Origin: Diphasiastrum complanatum | Lineage: Eukaryota; Streptophyta; Lycopodiopsida; Lycopodiales; Lycopodiaceae | Direction: 5' to 3' | Assembly: GCA_029204225.1 (NCBI GenBank) | Contig: CM055093.1 | Location: forward strand, 22,191,436 to 22,255,435 | Length of the DNA: 64,000 nucleotides | Part shown: piece by piece, positions 54,565-64,000 of the stretch | How positions within the stretch are numbered: position 1 is the first letter of the stretch | Layout: every line of letters begins with the position of its first letter | Notes under the pieces: generated by a model | Seen by the model: only the letters and a program-made list of their open reading frames with translations | What the model was told of the DNA's origin: nothing | The model's database searches: none | Program-made: the position numbers and the translations under genes

Positions 54565-54923
54565 CATAGGTCCCGCGGTACCAGGTACCGCGGGACCATA
54601 CTGGTACCGTAGTACCATGTTGGTACCACGGCACAATATAAATATTATTTAATATTTAATATTTTTTTTAGTTTTTTTTTTGACCTAAACACCTACCCGC
54701 CCCCCTCGCGTTTCCTTTTGCGCCCTCCTCCGCCCAGCCATCGTTGTTGTTTCCGCCCTGCATTTGCGTCACCCTTCGCCCTGCCTTGCATCCGACTTGC
54801 TTCGCCCTGCCTTCGCCCATTTTCAGCGTCTCTCCAACAGTGAACCCTGCTGTTTTTTTTCCAGCAATCCATCCTTCCAGTTTTAGCTTCATCTGCATTT
54901 TTTCCCTAGTTTTCTCCATCGCA

Positions 54924-57204
54924 ATGGTGCAATCCGACGTTTCCGGTCTGTGGGACGAGGTAGACATTGTCAGGCGGGTTGCCCACAAGACCAACAAGAC
55001 CAGTCAAAAGATCGTGCGTTGTCGATACTATCTCGTCGAATTTGTTGCGTCCCTCACTCGCCTTAAAGGCCATCTGCTCGGTGCACGCGCCAAAAATGGT
55101 GCCACCTTAAATGCTGCCCCTTGTGACAGCATGTCCGTCCCTGACAGGCAGCGACTACTGGACACCTACGGGCCGCGGCTTGTGGCGGGGGAGACACCAT
55201 TTCGGAGGGCGTTCTCCGGTTTTGCATCGCTCCTTATGTGGCTGACCCAGAGTTGCTGCCTGCTTGGCTGGCACGCACGAGGAGAGGGAGTCCATCCTCA
55301 TCCCCTCACCCCCCTCAGACAGTTCCGCCACACGCACCACCATCAACACCCATTCCGGTGGATCCCGTCCCATCACGTCCGCCAGTTGCCACTACGGTTC
55401 CACCACCACGTCCTGTTGCTCGCACGCCCCCGGTTTACGATTTTCTCATGGATTCTCCGCCACCCGAGCAGGCCCAAGATGCTACTGGTGAGGCCTTCGA
55501 GGATGTGGATGAGATCCCTTCTTCCTTCCCTTCCCATCCAGATGACCTCTTCAGCCAGCAGTTTTCGTACCCCATGCCAGATGTTGCCCCTCCACCAGTG
55601 CACCCCACCTATGCTGCTGCACCCATCCCTGCCAATGCATCCCACTCTCCCCATTCCACGTCTACAGCCGATGCATCCACCAGTGCCCAGCCTGTCGCGT
55701 CATCGTCCATTCCCATCACGGTTGGTGCACCGTGCTGGAGGTCCACCACCCGTCGCCCACCAGGTAGAGCCCTTGTGCAGCAGACCATTTGCGGCGCGCA
55801 TCAGTCACACATGGACAGAGAGGCCACACAGGCCGTGGCCAGTTTGATTTACAAGCTGAAACTACCTTTTGCCATCACCGATTCTGCACAGTCTGCCAGC
55901 CCTAGCTGGAGAGTCCCTGGTTCAGAGGTTGTCCGCACACACATGTTGAGAGATAGGGTTGAGTCCTTGTCTAGAGAGATGGAGCCTCTACGCCACCACT
56001 GGGCCACATATGGATGCAGCATCATGTCCGATGGCTGGACTGACGTCAGGAGGAGGCCGATCCTCAACATCTTGGTCTCCAGCTGCATGGGTACACAGTT
56101 TTTGAGAGCCGTGGATTGCAATAGAGGGGGGAGAGTCATATCTACAGATTTCGTGTACGATGTCATTAGGTCTTCCATACTGTCCATAGGCCCCCAGCAT
56201 GTCGTTACGGTGGTGACGGACAATGCCACCAATTGTGTTCAGATGGGTGTCCTGCTAGAGGCCGAGTTCCCTCACATCGTCCATACCCCCTGTGCGGCGC
56301 AAGGCATAGACCTTCTCATGGGGGACATAGGTGCACTGCCCTGGGTTAGAGCCATCGTCCGCGAGGCCCTCTTCCTGGTGACTTTTGTCACCAGGAAGAA
56401 GCGTGTTCTTGCCATGTTCCGGGTGTTCAGCCATTTGGACCTCCGTAAGCCAGCCCCCACACGCTTTGCATTCGACCTGGTGGTCATCGACCGTCTGATC
56501 AGGTGCAGGGCACAGCTTCTACAGTGGTTGCCAGTGATCTTTGGCATGCTAGTACGTTTCAGCACACGAAGGATGGGGAGCACTTTTCTTCCACGGTGAG
56601 GGGAGACCAGTTTTGGAGGGATGCACAGATATTGTCAGGACTCCTTTGACCACTTTACATTGTGCTCCGCATGGCTGACAGTGAGGGGTCCACACTTGGA
56701 CTGGTGTATGAGCTCATGGACCGGATTGGAAAGTTCCTGCAGCTGCCCATCTTGCAGCCAGAGAGGTAAGCGGTATAGTGTTGTAATTGGTCTTTAATTT
56801 TTCAGTGTTTACTAGTTTGTTTTTCTGTTGATGTTACATTTTTTCCAAAATTTGCTTCGATTTCGTGCAGGATGACGAAGCTGAGGTTCATCTGGGAGAC
56901 GCGGTGGAACTACTTTCACAGGAGTATCCACAGCGTTGCACACATCTTGCATTCCCTCTTCCTTTCTCCGACACAGATATCACACAGGGAGCTCAAGTCG
57001 GATTGGCTTGAGTACATCTACAGGGTGGGTCCACACATTGGCTTGGATCCTATCAGACTCATGGAGGAGCTAGCTGCATTTCGTTTCGGGATGGGCACGT
57101 TCGGTCACCCAGCTGCTCAGGATCCAGAGAGGAGGCAGCTCCCCATTACCTGGTGGACCATGTTTGGTAGCACTCCCATCCTATTTTCAACTAATTCCGA
57201 TTGA
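54924..57204 (+). pseudogene. E3 transposase, truncated and frameshifted
   Basis: ATG at 54924 (MVQSDVSGLWDEVDIV); exon 1 to 56765, exon 2 from about 56871. The BED finger has lost its second cysteine (CRYY in place of CRYC). A one-base loss near 55192 shifts the frame in GENTISEG. About 11 residues are missing near 55885, and another one-base loss lies near 56525. The DUF659 core (SDGWTDVRRRPILN, VVTDNATNCVQMG) is still readable. The hAT CERNW region and AT-hook tail are deleted. Non-functional. Confidence 0.85.
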
Positions 57205-57511
57205 AGTGAATGTTAGCTTCACATAAATGCACCTACATCATAAGCACAGCAATTACCCCTACACCCCAAACGGCATTTCATAAACACATGTCATACATTT
57301 GCATTTAAAAAAATTACAGAGATTGCATTTCACATGACCAGGCTCGCGTTGCAAAAAAAACAACTACATATTGATTCAACCGTTGTATAAAGATAACATT
57401 ACCTATCCTGTCTTTTTTTTTTTAAGCAGCCATCTAGTTATTTGTCGTGCCCTAAACTGCCCAAAACTACATAGCAACAGTCCGCCCTTTACGGCTGGAC
57501 CTTAAACATTC

Positions 57512-57877
57512 CTACTGATCCTCCACCGACTCCTCGCCCTCGTCAGGTGCATTGTTTTGTCGCTCTCGCTCTGCCTCCCGGTTAGCCCGAGCTGCCTCCT
57601 GGTTAGCCCGACATCTGGCCGCCCTTTCCCTGACCATGATGAGCTGCCGTCGTGTGAAGTTCATTTCGATCTGCTCATTCAAATCCAGCTCGACACTGGG
57701 GACAAAAGCCACAGTGGGGGCGGGTGGCTCCGGTTCCGGATTTCTCTGCCGAGTCTGTCGCAGCATCTCTCGGATATCTGCCTCTTGCTTCCGATGTCTT
57801 TCGTTGTGCCTTCGGATATCTTCCTCAAGCTTCCTCCTGGCTTCGCCCTCGGGCTTCGGTGGTATGCGCTCTGCCAT
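57512..57877 (-). CDS. E3 copy of ORF1 (121 aa, open)
   Basis: Starts MAERIPPKPEGEARRKLEED and runs to the full acidic end (DEGEESVEDQ, stop at 57512). Differences from E2 are mostly in the proline-rich linker and a few substitutions (for example LDLNEQIEMNF, AARCRANQ). It stays open although the transposase in the same element is destroyed. Upstream on the minus strand are the CTCTCACAGCC minisatellite and an ATAAATA-like word near 58060. Confidence 0.65.
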   Translation of the reverse strand: MAERIPPKPEGEARRKLEEDIRRHNERHRKQEADIREMLRQTRQRNPEPEPPAPTVAFVPSVELDLNEQIEMNFTRRQLIMVRERAARCRANQEAARANREAERERQNNAPDEGEESVEDQ

Positions 57878-58405
57878 CTCGATCGACCTTCTCCTCACAG
57901 CACCCTGGTCCTTGAACACCCTCTCACAGCACCCTGGCTCTCAAACAGCCTCTCACAGCCTGTCACCGGCTCTCGCTTGCTCTCTCACTGTCTATCACTA
58001 GCTCTCTCACAGCCTCTGAAAATGCCGACCACAATGGCATTATGAGTGCTTATTTATCCCCACAGCCTGATCGGCCATGTGGATCCCCATCATCCCTCCA
58101 TGTGCCTCTGTACCTGCCCCCATGTGATGCTCCCCCCCTGTGTTGCTCTCCCATTGGCCCCATGGTCTGCTCACCCACAGTGCCCATATGCCGTTGCACC
58201 AGTCCCCTGCACCATGTACTGTACCCTCTTTTTTTACACCCAGAACCCCTTTTTTTTTCCATTTTTTTGACCTATTTTGGCAGGTAATAGGCAAAAAAAT
58301 AAATATTTAAAATATTTTTTAAAAAAAATATTAAATATGGTACCGCGGATCCCAGTGCGGTACCGTACCGGCGGTACCATACCAGTGGTACCAAAGGCCA
58401 CTATG

Positions 58406-58429
58406 ATATATATATATATATATACATAC
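58406..58429. repeat. (TA)n tract between E3 and E4
   Basis: TA dinucleotides ending ATACATAC, directly between CTATG of E3 and CATAG of E4. Confidence 0.93.
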
Positions 58430-59103
58430 CATAGTACCCTCTGGTACCGCTGGTATGGTACCGCCGGTACCATATCAGTGGTACCGCCGGTACCATATCA
58501 GTGGTACCGCCGGTACGGTACCGCCCTGGGATCCGCGGTACCAGGGCGGTACCATTTTTAATATTTTTTTTTATTTTTTAATATATTTTTAGTAATTTTT
58601 TTTTGCATATTAACTACCAAAAAAGGACAAAAAAAAGTAAAAAGAGGGGGTTCTGGGTGTAAAAAAAGAGGGTACAGTACATGATGCAGGGGACTGTTGC
58701 AATGGCACATGGGCACTGCGAGTGAGCAGACCGAGGGGCCAATGGGAGACCAACACAGGGGGGTAGCATCACATGGGGGCAAGTACAGAGGCACATGGGC
58801 ATTGTGGGTGAGCAGACCATGGGCCCAATGGGAGACCAACACAGGGGGGAGCATCACATGGGGGCAGGTACGGAGGCACATGGAGGGATGATGGGGATCC
58901 ACATGGCCGATCAGGCTGTGGGGATAAATAGGCACTCACAATGCCATTGTGGTCGGCATTTTCAGAGGCTGTGAGAGGGCTAGTGATAGACAGTGAGAGA
59001 GCAAGCGAGAGCCGGTGACAGGCTGTGAGAGGCTGTTTGAGAGCCAGGGTGCTGTGAGAGGGTGTTCAAGGATCAGGGTGCTGTGAGGAGAAGGTCGATC
59101 GAG

Positions 59104-59469
59104 ATGGCTGAGCGAATACCACCGAAGCCCGAGGGCGAAGCCAGGAGAAAGCTTGAGGAAGATATCCGAAGGCACAACGAGAGGCATCGGAAGCAAGAGG
59201 CAGATATCCGAGAGATGCTGCGACAGACTCGACAGAGAAATCCGGAACCGGAGCCACCCGCCCCCGCTGTGGATCATGTCCCCGCTGTCGAGCTGGATCT
59301 GGATGAGCAGATCGGAATGAATTTCACACGACGGCAGCTCATCATGGTCAGGGAAAGGGCGGCCAGACGTCGGGCTAACCAGGAGGCAGCTCGGGCTAAC
59401 CGGGAGGCAGAGCAAGAGCGACAAAACAATGCACCAGACGAGGGCGAGGAGTCGGTGGAGGATCAGTGA
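59104..59469 (+). CDS. E4 copy of ORF1 (121 aa, open)
   Basis: Same start, coiled coil, central block (MNFTRRQLIMVRER) and acidic end as E2. I see one amino-acid change (AVDHVPAV for AVDPVPAV). Same promoter-like box and minisatellite upstream, and same convergent position to the transposase. Confidence 0.7.
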   Translation: MAERIPPKPEGEARRKLEEDIRRHNERHRKQEADIREMLRQTRQRNPEPEPPAPAVDHVPAVELDLDEQIGMNFTRRQLIMVRERAARRRANQEAARANREAEQERQNNAPDEGEESVEDQ

Positions 59470-59992
59470 GGGATGTTTAGAATAGATGAGGTCCAGCCGT
59501 ATGTGGCGGACTGTTGCTATGTAGTTTTCGGCAGTTTATGGTGCAGCAAATAACTAGATGGCTGCTTAAAAAAATGACAGTATATGTGATGTTATCCTGA
59601 TACAACGGTTGAATATATACATAGTTGTTTTTTGTGCAACGCGAGCCTGGTCATGTAAGATGCAATGTTTGTAATTTTTTTAAATGCAGATGTATTACAT
59701 GTGTTTATTCAATGTCGTTTGGGGTGTAGGGGTGATTGCTGTGCTCATGATGTAGGTGCATATATGTGAAGCTAGCATTCACTTCAAACGAAATTAAATG
59801 AAAATAGGATTCACACACGCACATAGAATTCTTCAACATAAAATAAAGCATCACATGTACAGAGCGACATACGCACAATGTGCAGCAAATAATGTAGGCC
59901 AAACACTGTATATAATGTGAAAAATCATCTGAGTACAATGGTAGACCGACTGCTAGAGACAAACTACTGAAACTAAAACAATAGAGCCACAA
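59470..59992. other. Spacer between convergent genes of E4
   Basis: Nearly identical to 49296-49818; no gene. Confidence 0.6.
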
Positions 59993-62900
59993 TCAATGCT
60001 CTGGCTCTGACTCAGACGAATGCTCTGGAGACAACTCAGGGCCCCGAGCTGACTCTCGCAGCCGATATCTCTGCCTGTCTGGAACTGGCATGGGCTGTGT
60101 ATCCGAGGGGGAAGACTCGTCATCCTCATCCTCCCAATCAGCCTCCGCATCAGCCCCCAAGCAGGCCAAACCAACAACACCTGCTCCAACTGGCTGTGAT
60201 ACTGCACCTCTACCTGTACCTGGAGCCCTGCGTGGTCGTCCTCTCCTCCCTGGCAGTTTCTGTGCCTTGCCTTTCTTGTTCGGTGCACCCTTGGGCCTGC
60301 CTGGTCTCTTGCGGACAAGAGGAGCTGTCAATGCCTCGTCACCCCCATGCAAATCACCTGGCTGGCTAGGCTGGGCCCAAGCTGAGGCCGGCTGGGATAG
60401 GGAAGCAAAAGAGGGAACTCCCTGTGCAACTGAGCGAGGAGGATGAGCTCGTGGAGTGTGTGCCCGTGGGGCTGCTGCAGGTGGAGGAACTGGCTGTGCA
60501 GGAGGCGAGTACAGTGGCGATATGTACTGAAAGGGGCGCTGTGGTGGCCGGTACTGGTACATCCTGGGTGCTGCCAAAGGAGGAGGATGTGACGTGGGTG
60601 CTGCCACTGGAGGAGCCACTGTGGATGTGGGCGCTGCAAGAGAAAACCTGGGCACAGATGGTGGCCTGCCATGGAGACCTGGTGCTGCAGAAGTGGACGG
60701 CGATGGAGGGGATGCAGGCCTAAATGGCATCGGTGGCACTGGAGGAGCTGTGCGACGCACATACACCCTCTGAGGAGCTGGAGGAACTGTAGGCACCTCA
60801 TGCGGCTGCTCTGGCTGGGACTCTGTGTGTGGCATGCTGGCAAGAGATGATGGGGGCGCCCTGACATTCGGCATCTGCTGGGCCTCTGAATCCAATGTGG
60901 CAACCAAGTCGGCCAGCTGGGCATCCGAATACAAATGCTCTGGGCTCTGGGACTCATCCTGTGCACCAGCCTCTAAATCATCCTGTGCACCGACCTCTGA
61001 ATCATCCTGTGCACCAACCCCTGAATCAACCCAAGCCTCATCCCGTGCCTCATCATGTGCACCCTGTAGACCCTGCATGGCCTCCCAATCTGTGCAATGA
61101 AAGTCATCAGGTGCCTCCTCTGGTGTGCTGTCGTAGTAACGGCCATGACTCTGTGCTGCACGCATCCAAACATCCGCGGGACCAGCATCTAAACCACTCT
61201 GCCCTCTATCAAGAGCCTCCTCCATCATGTCGACATAGGTAGGTATGCCACTGCCCCCCCCTGTGTGCCCTGCCTGTCTGCCGGTATAACCTGTGCCATG
61301 TGTCCCACCTCTGCCACGTGATGCACCTGTGACCCCTGCCCGTGGCGTGTGCCCTGCACCTGTATAATCTGCCTCATCCCTCTCTGGTCTGGCAAACACA
61401 ACCCGAATGGGCTCATCCTCATCATGCTCATCCTCTGACACTGGCTCATCTGCCTCATACAATGGGGGCTCTCTGTGCTCAAGCCCAAGCTCTCTCTCTC
61501 TCATCTCGGCAAGCTCCCTCTCTCTCTCTGCCATCAACTGTGTGCCCAGGTCATCTGCAGGCATGGGATGGGTGCTGTCCGTAGGCAAGTCAACCTGGCG
61601 CTCCAAATCAGATATCTTCGTCTGCAAGGTTTAAAATTTGCATGTCAGAGAGACAACTTTTTCAAGAAATGAAACCAACATACCAGGAGTCAACCAACAT
61701 GCTATGAAAGATTAGCTTATCACCTGCAATGCGCTCGTAATGGTCGGAAGCCTCCTGGCGAGACGTGCGTTGGTGCTACAGAACACCAACCGCTCCAACT
61801 GACTCACTGACAACCGGTTTCTTCTCCTCGTGTGAATCAGTGCCCATGTGCTCCAATTACGCTCACACACAGAGGCAGCACAGTCCTGTGGTGCGTGCAT
61901 TGAAATACTTCAGCACATTGTGGCAAAGGTGAAACTTCAACGAAACACAAAAAATGGAGGATAAAATGAGATGCATACCTGAGAAAGGACACGCAGTGCA
62001 AGACGCTGTATAGATGGGTATGTGCTACCGAACATGGTCCACCAGGTAATGGGTAGCTGCCTCCTCTCTGGATCCTGGGCAGCCGGGTGGCCGAATGTGC
62101 CCATGCCGAAACGAAATGCAGCGAGCTCCTCCATGAGCCTGATAGGATCCAAACCTATGTGTGGACCCACCCTGTGAATGTACTGAAGCCAATCGGCCTC
62201 GAGCTCCCTGTCTGCGATCTGTGTCGGAGAGAGGAAGAGGGGATGCAGCATGTGTGCAACGCTGTGGATACTCCTGTGGAAGTAGTTCCATCGCGTCTCC
62301 CATATGAACTTCAGCTCTGTCATCCTGCAGGTGAGGGGCATGTGGTTTAGGGCATTACGAAAAAGCTTAACATTGACAGAAAAACAAACTAGCAAGTACT
62401 GAAAAGATAAAGGTCAATTGCAACACTGTACCGCTTACCTCTCTGGCTGCAAGATGGGCAGCTGCAGGAACTGTCCAATCCGGTCCATGAGCTCATACAC
62501 CAGTCCAAGTGTCGACCCCTCGCTGTCAGCCATGCGGAGCACAATGTAGAGTGGTCGAAGCAGTCCTGACAATGTCTGTGCATCCCTCCAGAACTGGTCT
62601 CCCCTCACCGTGGAAGAAAAGTGCTCCCCATCCTCAGTGTGCGGAAATGTACTGGCACCCCAAAGATCACTGGCAACCATCTGTAGAAGCTGGGCCCTGC
62701 ACCTGATCCAACGGTCGATGACCACCAAGTCGAATGCAAAGCGCGTGGGGGCTGGCTTACGGAGGTCCAGATGGCTAAACACCCGGAACATGGCAAGAAC
62801 ACGCCTCTTTCTGGTGACAAAAGTCACCAGGAAGAGGGCCTCCCGGACGATGGCTCTAACCCAGGGAAGTGCTCCAATGTCCCCCATCAAAAGGTCTATG

Positions 62901-64000
62901 CCGTGGGCTGCACAGGGGGTATGAACAATATGAGGGAACTCGGCCTCTAGCAGTACACCCATCTGAATGCAGTTCGTGGCATTGTCCGTCACCACCGTGA
63001 CGACATGCTGTGGGCCTATGGCTAGGATGGAAGACCTGATGACATCAAACATGAACTCTGCAGATATGACTCTCCCCCCCCCTGCTGCAATCCACTGCCC
63101 TCAAAAACTGTGTGCCCATGCAGCTGGAGACCAGTATGTTGAGGATCGGCCTCCTCCTGACATCAGTCCAGCCATCGGACATGATGCTGCAACCGTAAGT
63201 GGCCCAGTGGCGACGTAGAGGCTCCATCTCTCTAGACAGTGACTCGACCCTATCCCTCAGCATGTGTGTGCGGACAACCTCTGAACTAGGGACTCTCCAG
63301 CTAGGGCTGACAGACTGTGCAAGGCGGAAGGCCCTTCTGAAGGGCTCAGAGTCGGTGATGGCAAAGGGCAGGTTCAGCTCGTAAACCAGACTGGCCACGG
63401 CCTGTGTGGCCTCTCTGTCCATGTGCGGCTGATGCGCGCCGCGAATGGTCTGCTGCACGAGGGCTCTCCCTGGTGGACGACGGGTGGTGGACCTCCAGCA
63501 CGGTGCACCAACCGTGACGGGAATGGACGATGACGCGACAGGCTGGGCGCTGGTGGATGCATCGGCTGTAGACGTGGAATGGGGAGAGTGGGATGCACTG
63601 GCAGGGATGGGTGCAGCAGCATAGGTGGGGTGCACTGGTGGAGGGGCAACATCTGGCATGGGGTACGAAAACTGCTGGCTGAGGAGGTCATCCGGATGGG
63701 AAGGGAAGGAAGAAGGGATCTCTTCCACATCCTCGAAGGCCCGCCCAGTACCATCCTGGGCCTGCTCGGGTGGCGGAGAGTCCATGAGAAAGTCGTAGAC
63801 TGGTGGAGTGCGAGCAACAGTGGGTGGTGGTGGAACCGCAGTGGCAACTGTCGGACGCGATGGGACGGGATCCACCGGAATCTGAGCAGATGGGGGTGCA
63901 TGAGGCAGAGCTGTCTGAGGGGCAAAGGGACCAGAGGAGGATGCACTCCCTCTCCTCGTGCGTGCCAGCCAAGCAGGCAGCAACTCTGGGTTAGTCACAT
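59993..64000 (-). pseudogene. E4 transposase, single C-run frameshift, 5' end outside window
   Basis: Exons at 62439 to beyond 64000, 61979-62324, 61724-61885 and 59993-61621, borders as in E2. One extra C in the run at about 63073 (CTCCCCCCCCCTGC against CTCCCCCCCTGC-type in E2) shifts the frame in the DUF659 domain, just after AVDCSRGG. All other parts, including CERNWSTW and the two AT-hooks, are open. The first ~100 residues (BED finger) lie outside. A one-base lesion suggests very recent inactivation or possibly a sequencing error. Confidence 0.83.

Larger units (their letters stand above)
54565..58405 (+). mobile_element. E3: internally deleted E-family element, opposite orientation
   Basis: CATAG at 54565 and CTATG at 58401-58405, TA repeats at both sides. 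The transposase runs rightward and ORF1 leftward. Length is 3.8 kb because transposase exons 3-4 and adjoining DNA are lost between about 57175 and 57210. Terminal modules: 54565-54645 and 58336-58405; subterminal repeat DNA lies at about 58085-58225. Confidence 0.82.
58430..64000 (-). mobile_element. E4: near-identical sister of E2, cut by the window edge
   Basis: Matches E2 at a constant offset of 10174 bases (10175 after about 63073) with very few differences by eye. It includes terminal module 58430-58562 (one extra GGTACC unit), ~84-bp repeats at 58707-58874, TATA-like box 58924, ORF1 and the transposase. The transposase-side end lies beyond 64000. Confidence 0.85.

Noticed and set aside
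41474-58429. CACTATG at element tips, suggesting a CACTA (En/Spm) transposon
   Set aside because: CACTA elements begin with CACTA at their outer end; here CACTATG reads from inside outward and the outer tip is CATAG. The transposase is BED/DUF659/hAT type, and no CACTA transposase is present.
1-64000. CRISPR arrays, rRNA genes or bacterial operons
   Set aside because: None seen. Regular repeats here are microsatellites, LTRs and transposon ends, and genes have spliceosomal introns.

Overview
Kingdom and lineage. The window is nuclear DNA of a eukaryote, almost certainly a land plant. Pointers are Ty1/copia elements primed by initiator tRNA-Met, plant-type hAT transposases (BED finger + DUF659 + C-terminal dimerisation motif), a short CCCTAAA telomere-type tract, GT-AG introns, and a GTPase gene closest to plant DRG proteins. 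Heavy nesting of transposons and long microsatellites suggest a large, repeat-rich genome (fern, lycophyte or similar), but the lineage cannot be fixed from sequence alone. All comparisons were made by eye.

Layout. 1-552: no gene. 553-2190: decayed Ty3/gypsy pol on the minus strand. 2.2-5.7 kb: AT-rich, no recognisable gene. 5737-10267: a decayed hAT element (H1) with an 8-bp target duplication, inserted in a ~310-bp tandem repeat. 11013-12627: five minus-strand exons of a DRG-family GTPase, the only ordinary host gene seen; its 5' exons are not in the window. 14380-29137: a Ty1/copia element (Copia-B) with 5-bp target duplications. It was split twice, by an internally deleted copia (Copia-1, 14892-18783) in its 5' LTR and by a hAT element (H2, 22661-27581) in its reverse transcriptase. 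29.7-37 kb: three LINE-type units lie head to tail, joined through (TC)n tracts; the middle one carries ORF1, endonuclease and reverse transcriptase, the outer two only ORF1. 37.9-38.6 kb: a copia gag-pro scrap next to an old ORF1 relic.

39.2-64 kb is the most unusual part. It is an array of copies (E0, a mini-element, E1, E2, E3, E4) of one hAT-like family. Neighbouring copies are separated by little more than TA repeats, except that a ~280-bp repeat also lies between E1 and E2. Each full copy is about 6.2 kb and has two convergent genes: a small charged coiled-coil protein (ORF1, 121 aa) and a four-exon transposase. The transposase has a BED finger, DUF659 core and hAT dimerisation motif, plus an added ~540-residue tail ending in two AT-hooks. 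The ends carry CATAG tips and dense GGTACC/GGTACCGCGG arrays. E2 (48280-54524) has both genes open from end to end and could be autonomous; the other copies carry lesions or deletions, or run off the window.

How the parts relate. The transposase would recognise the GGTACC-rich ends. ORF1 is an unrecognised accessory candidate. I infer, without proof, that the AT-hook tail may relate to the consistent placement of copies in (TA)n DNA.
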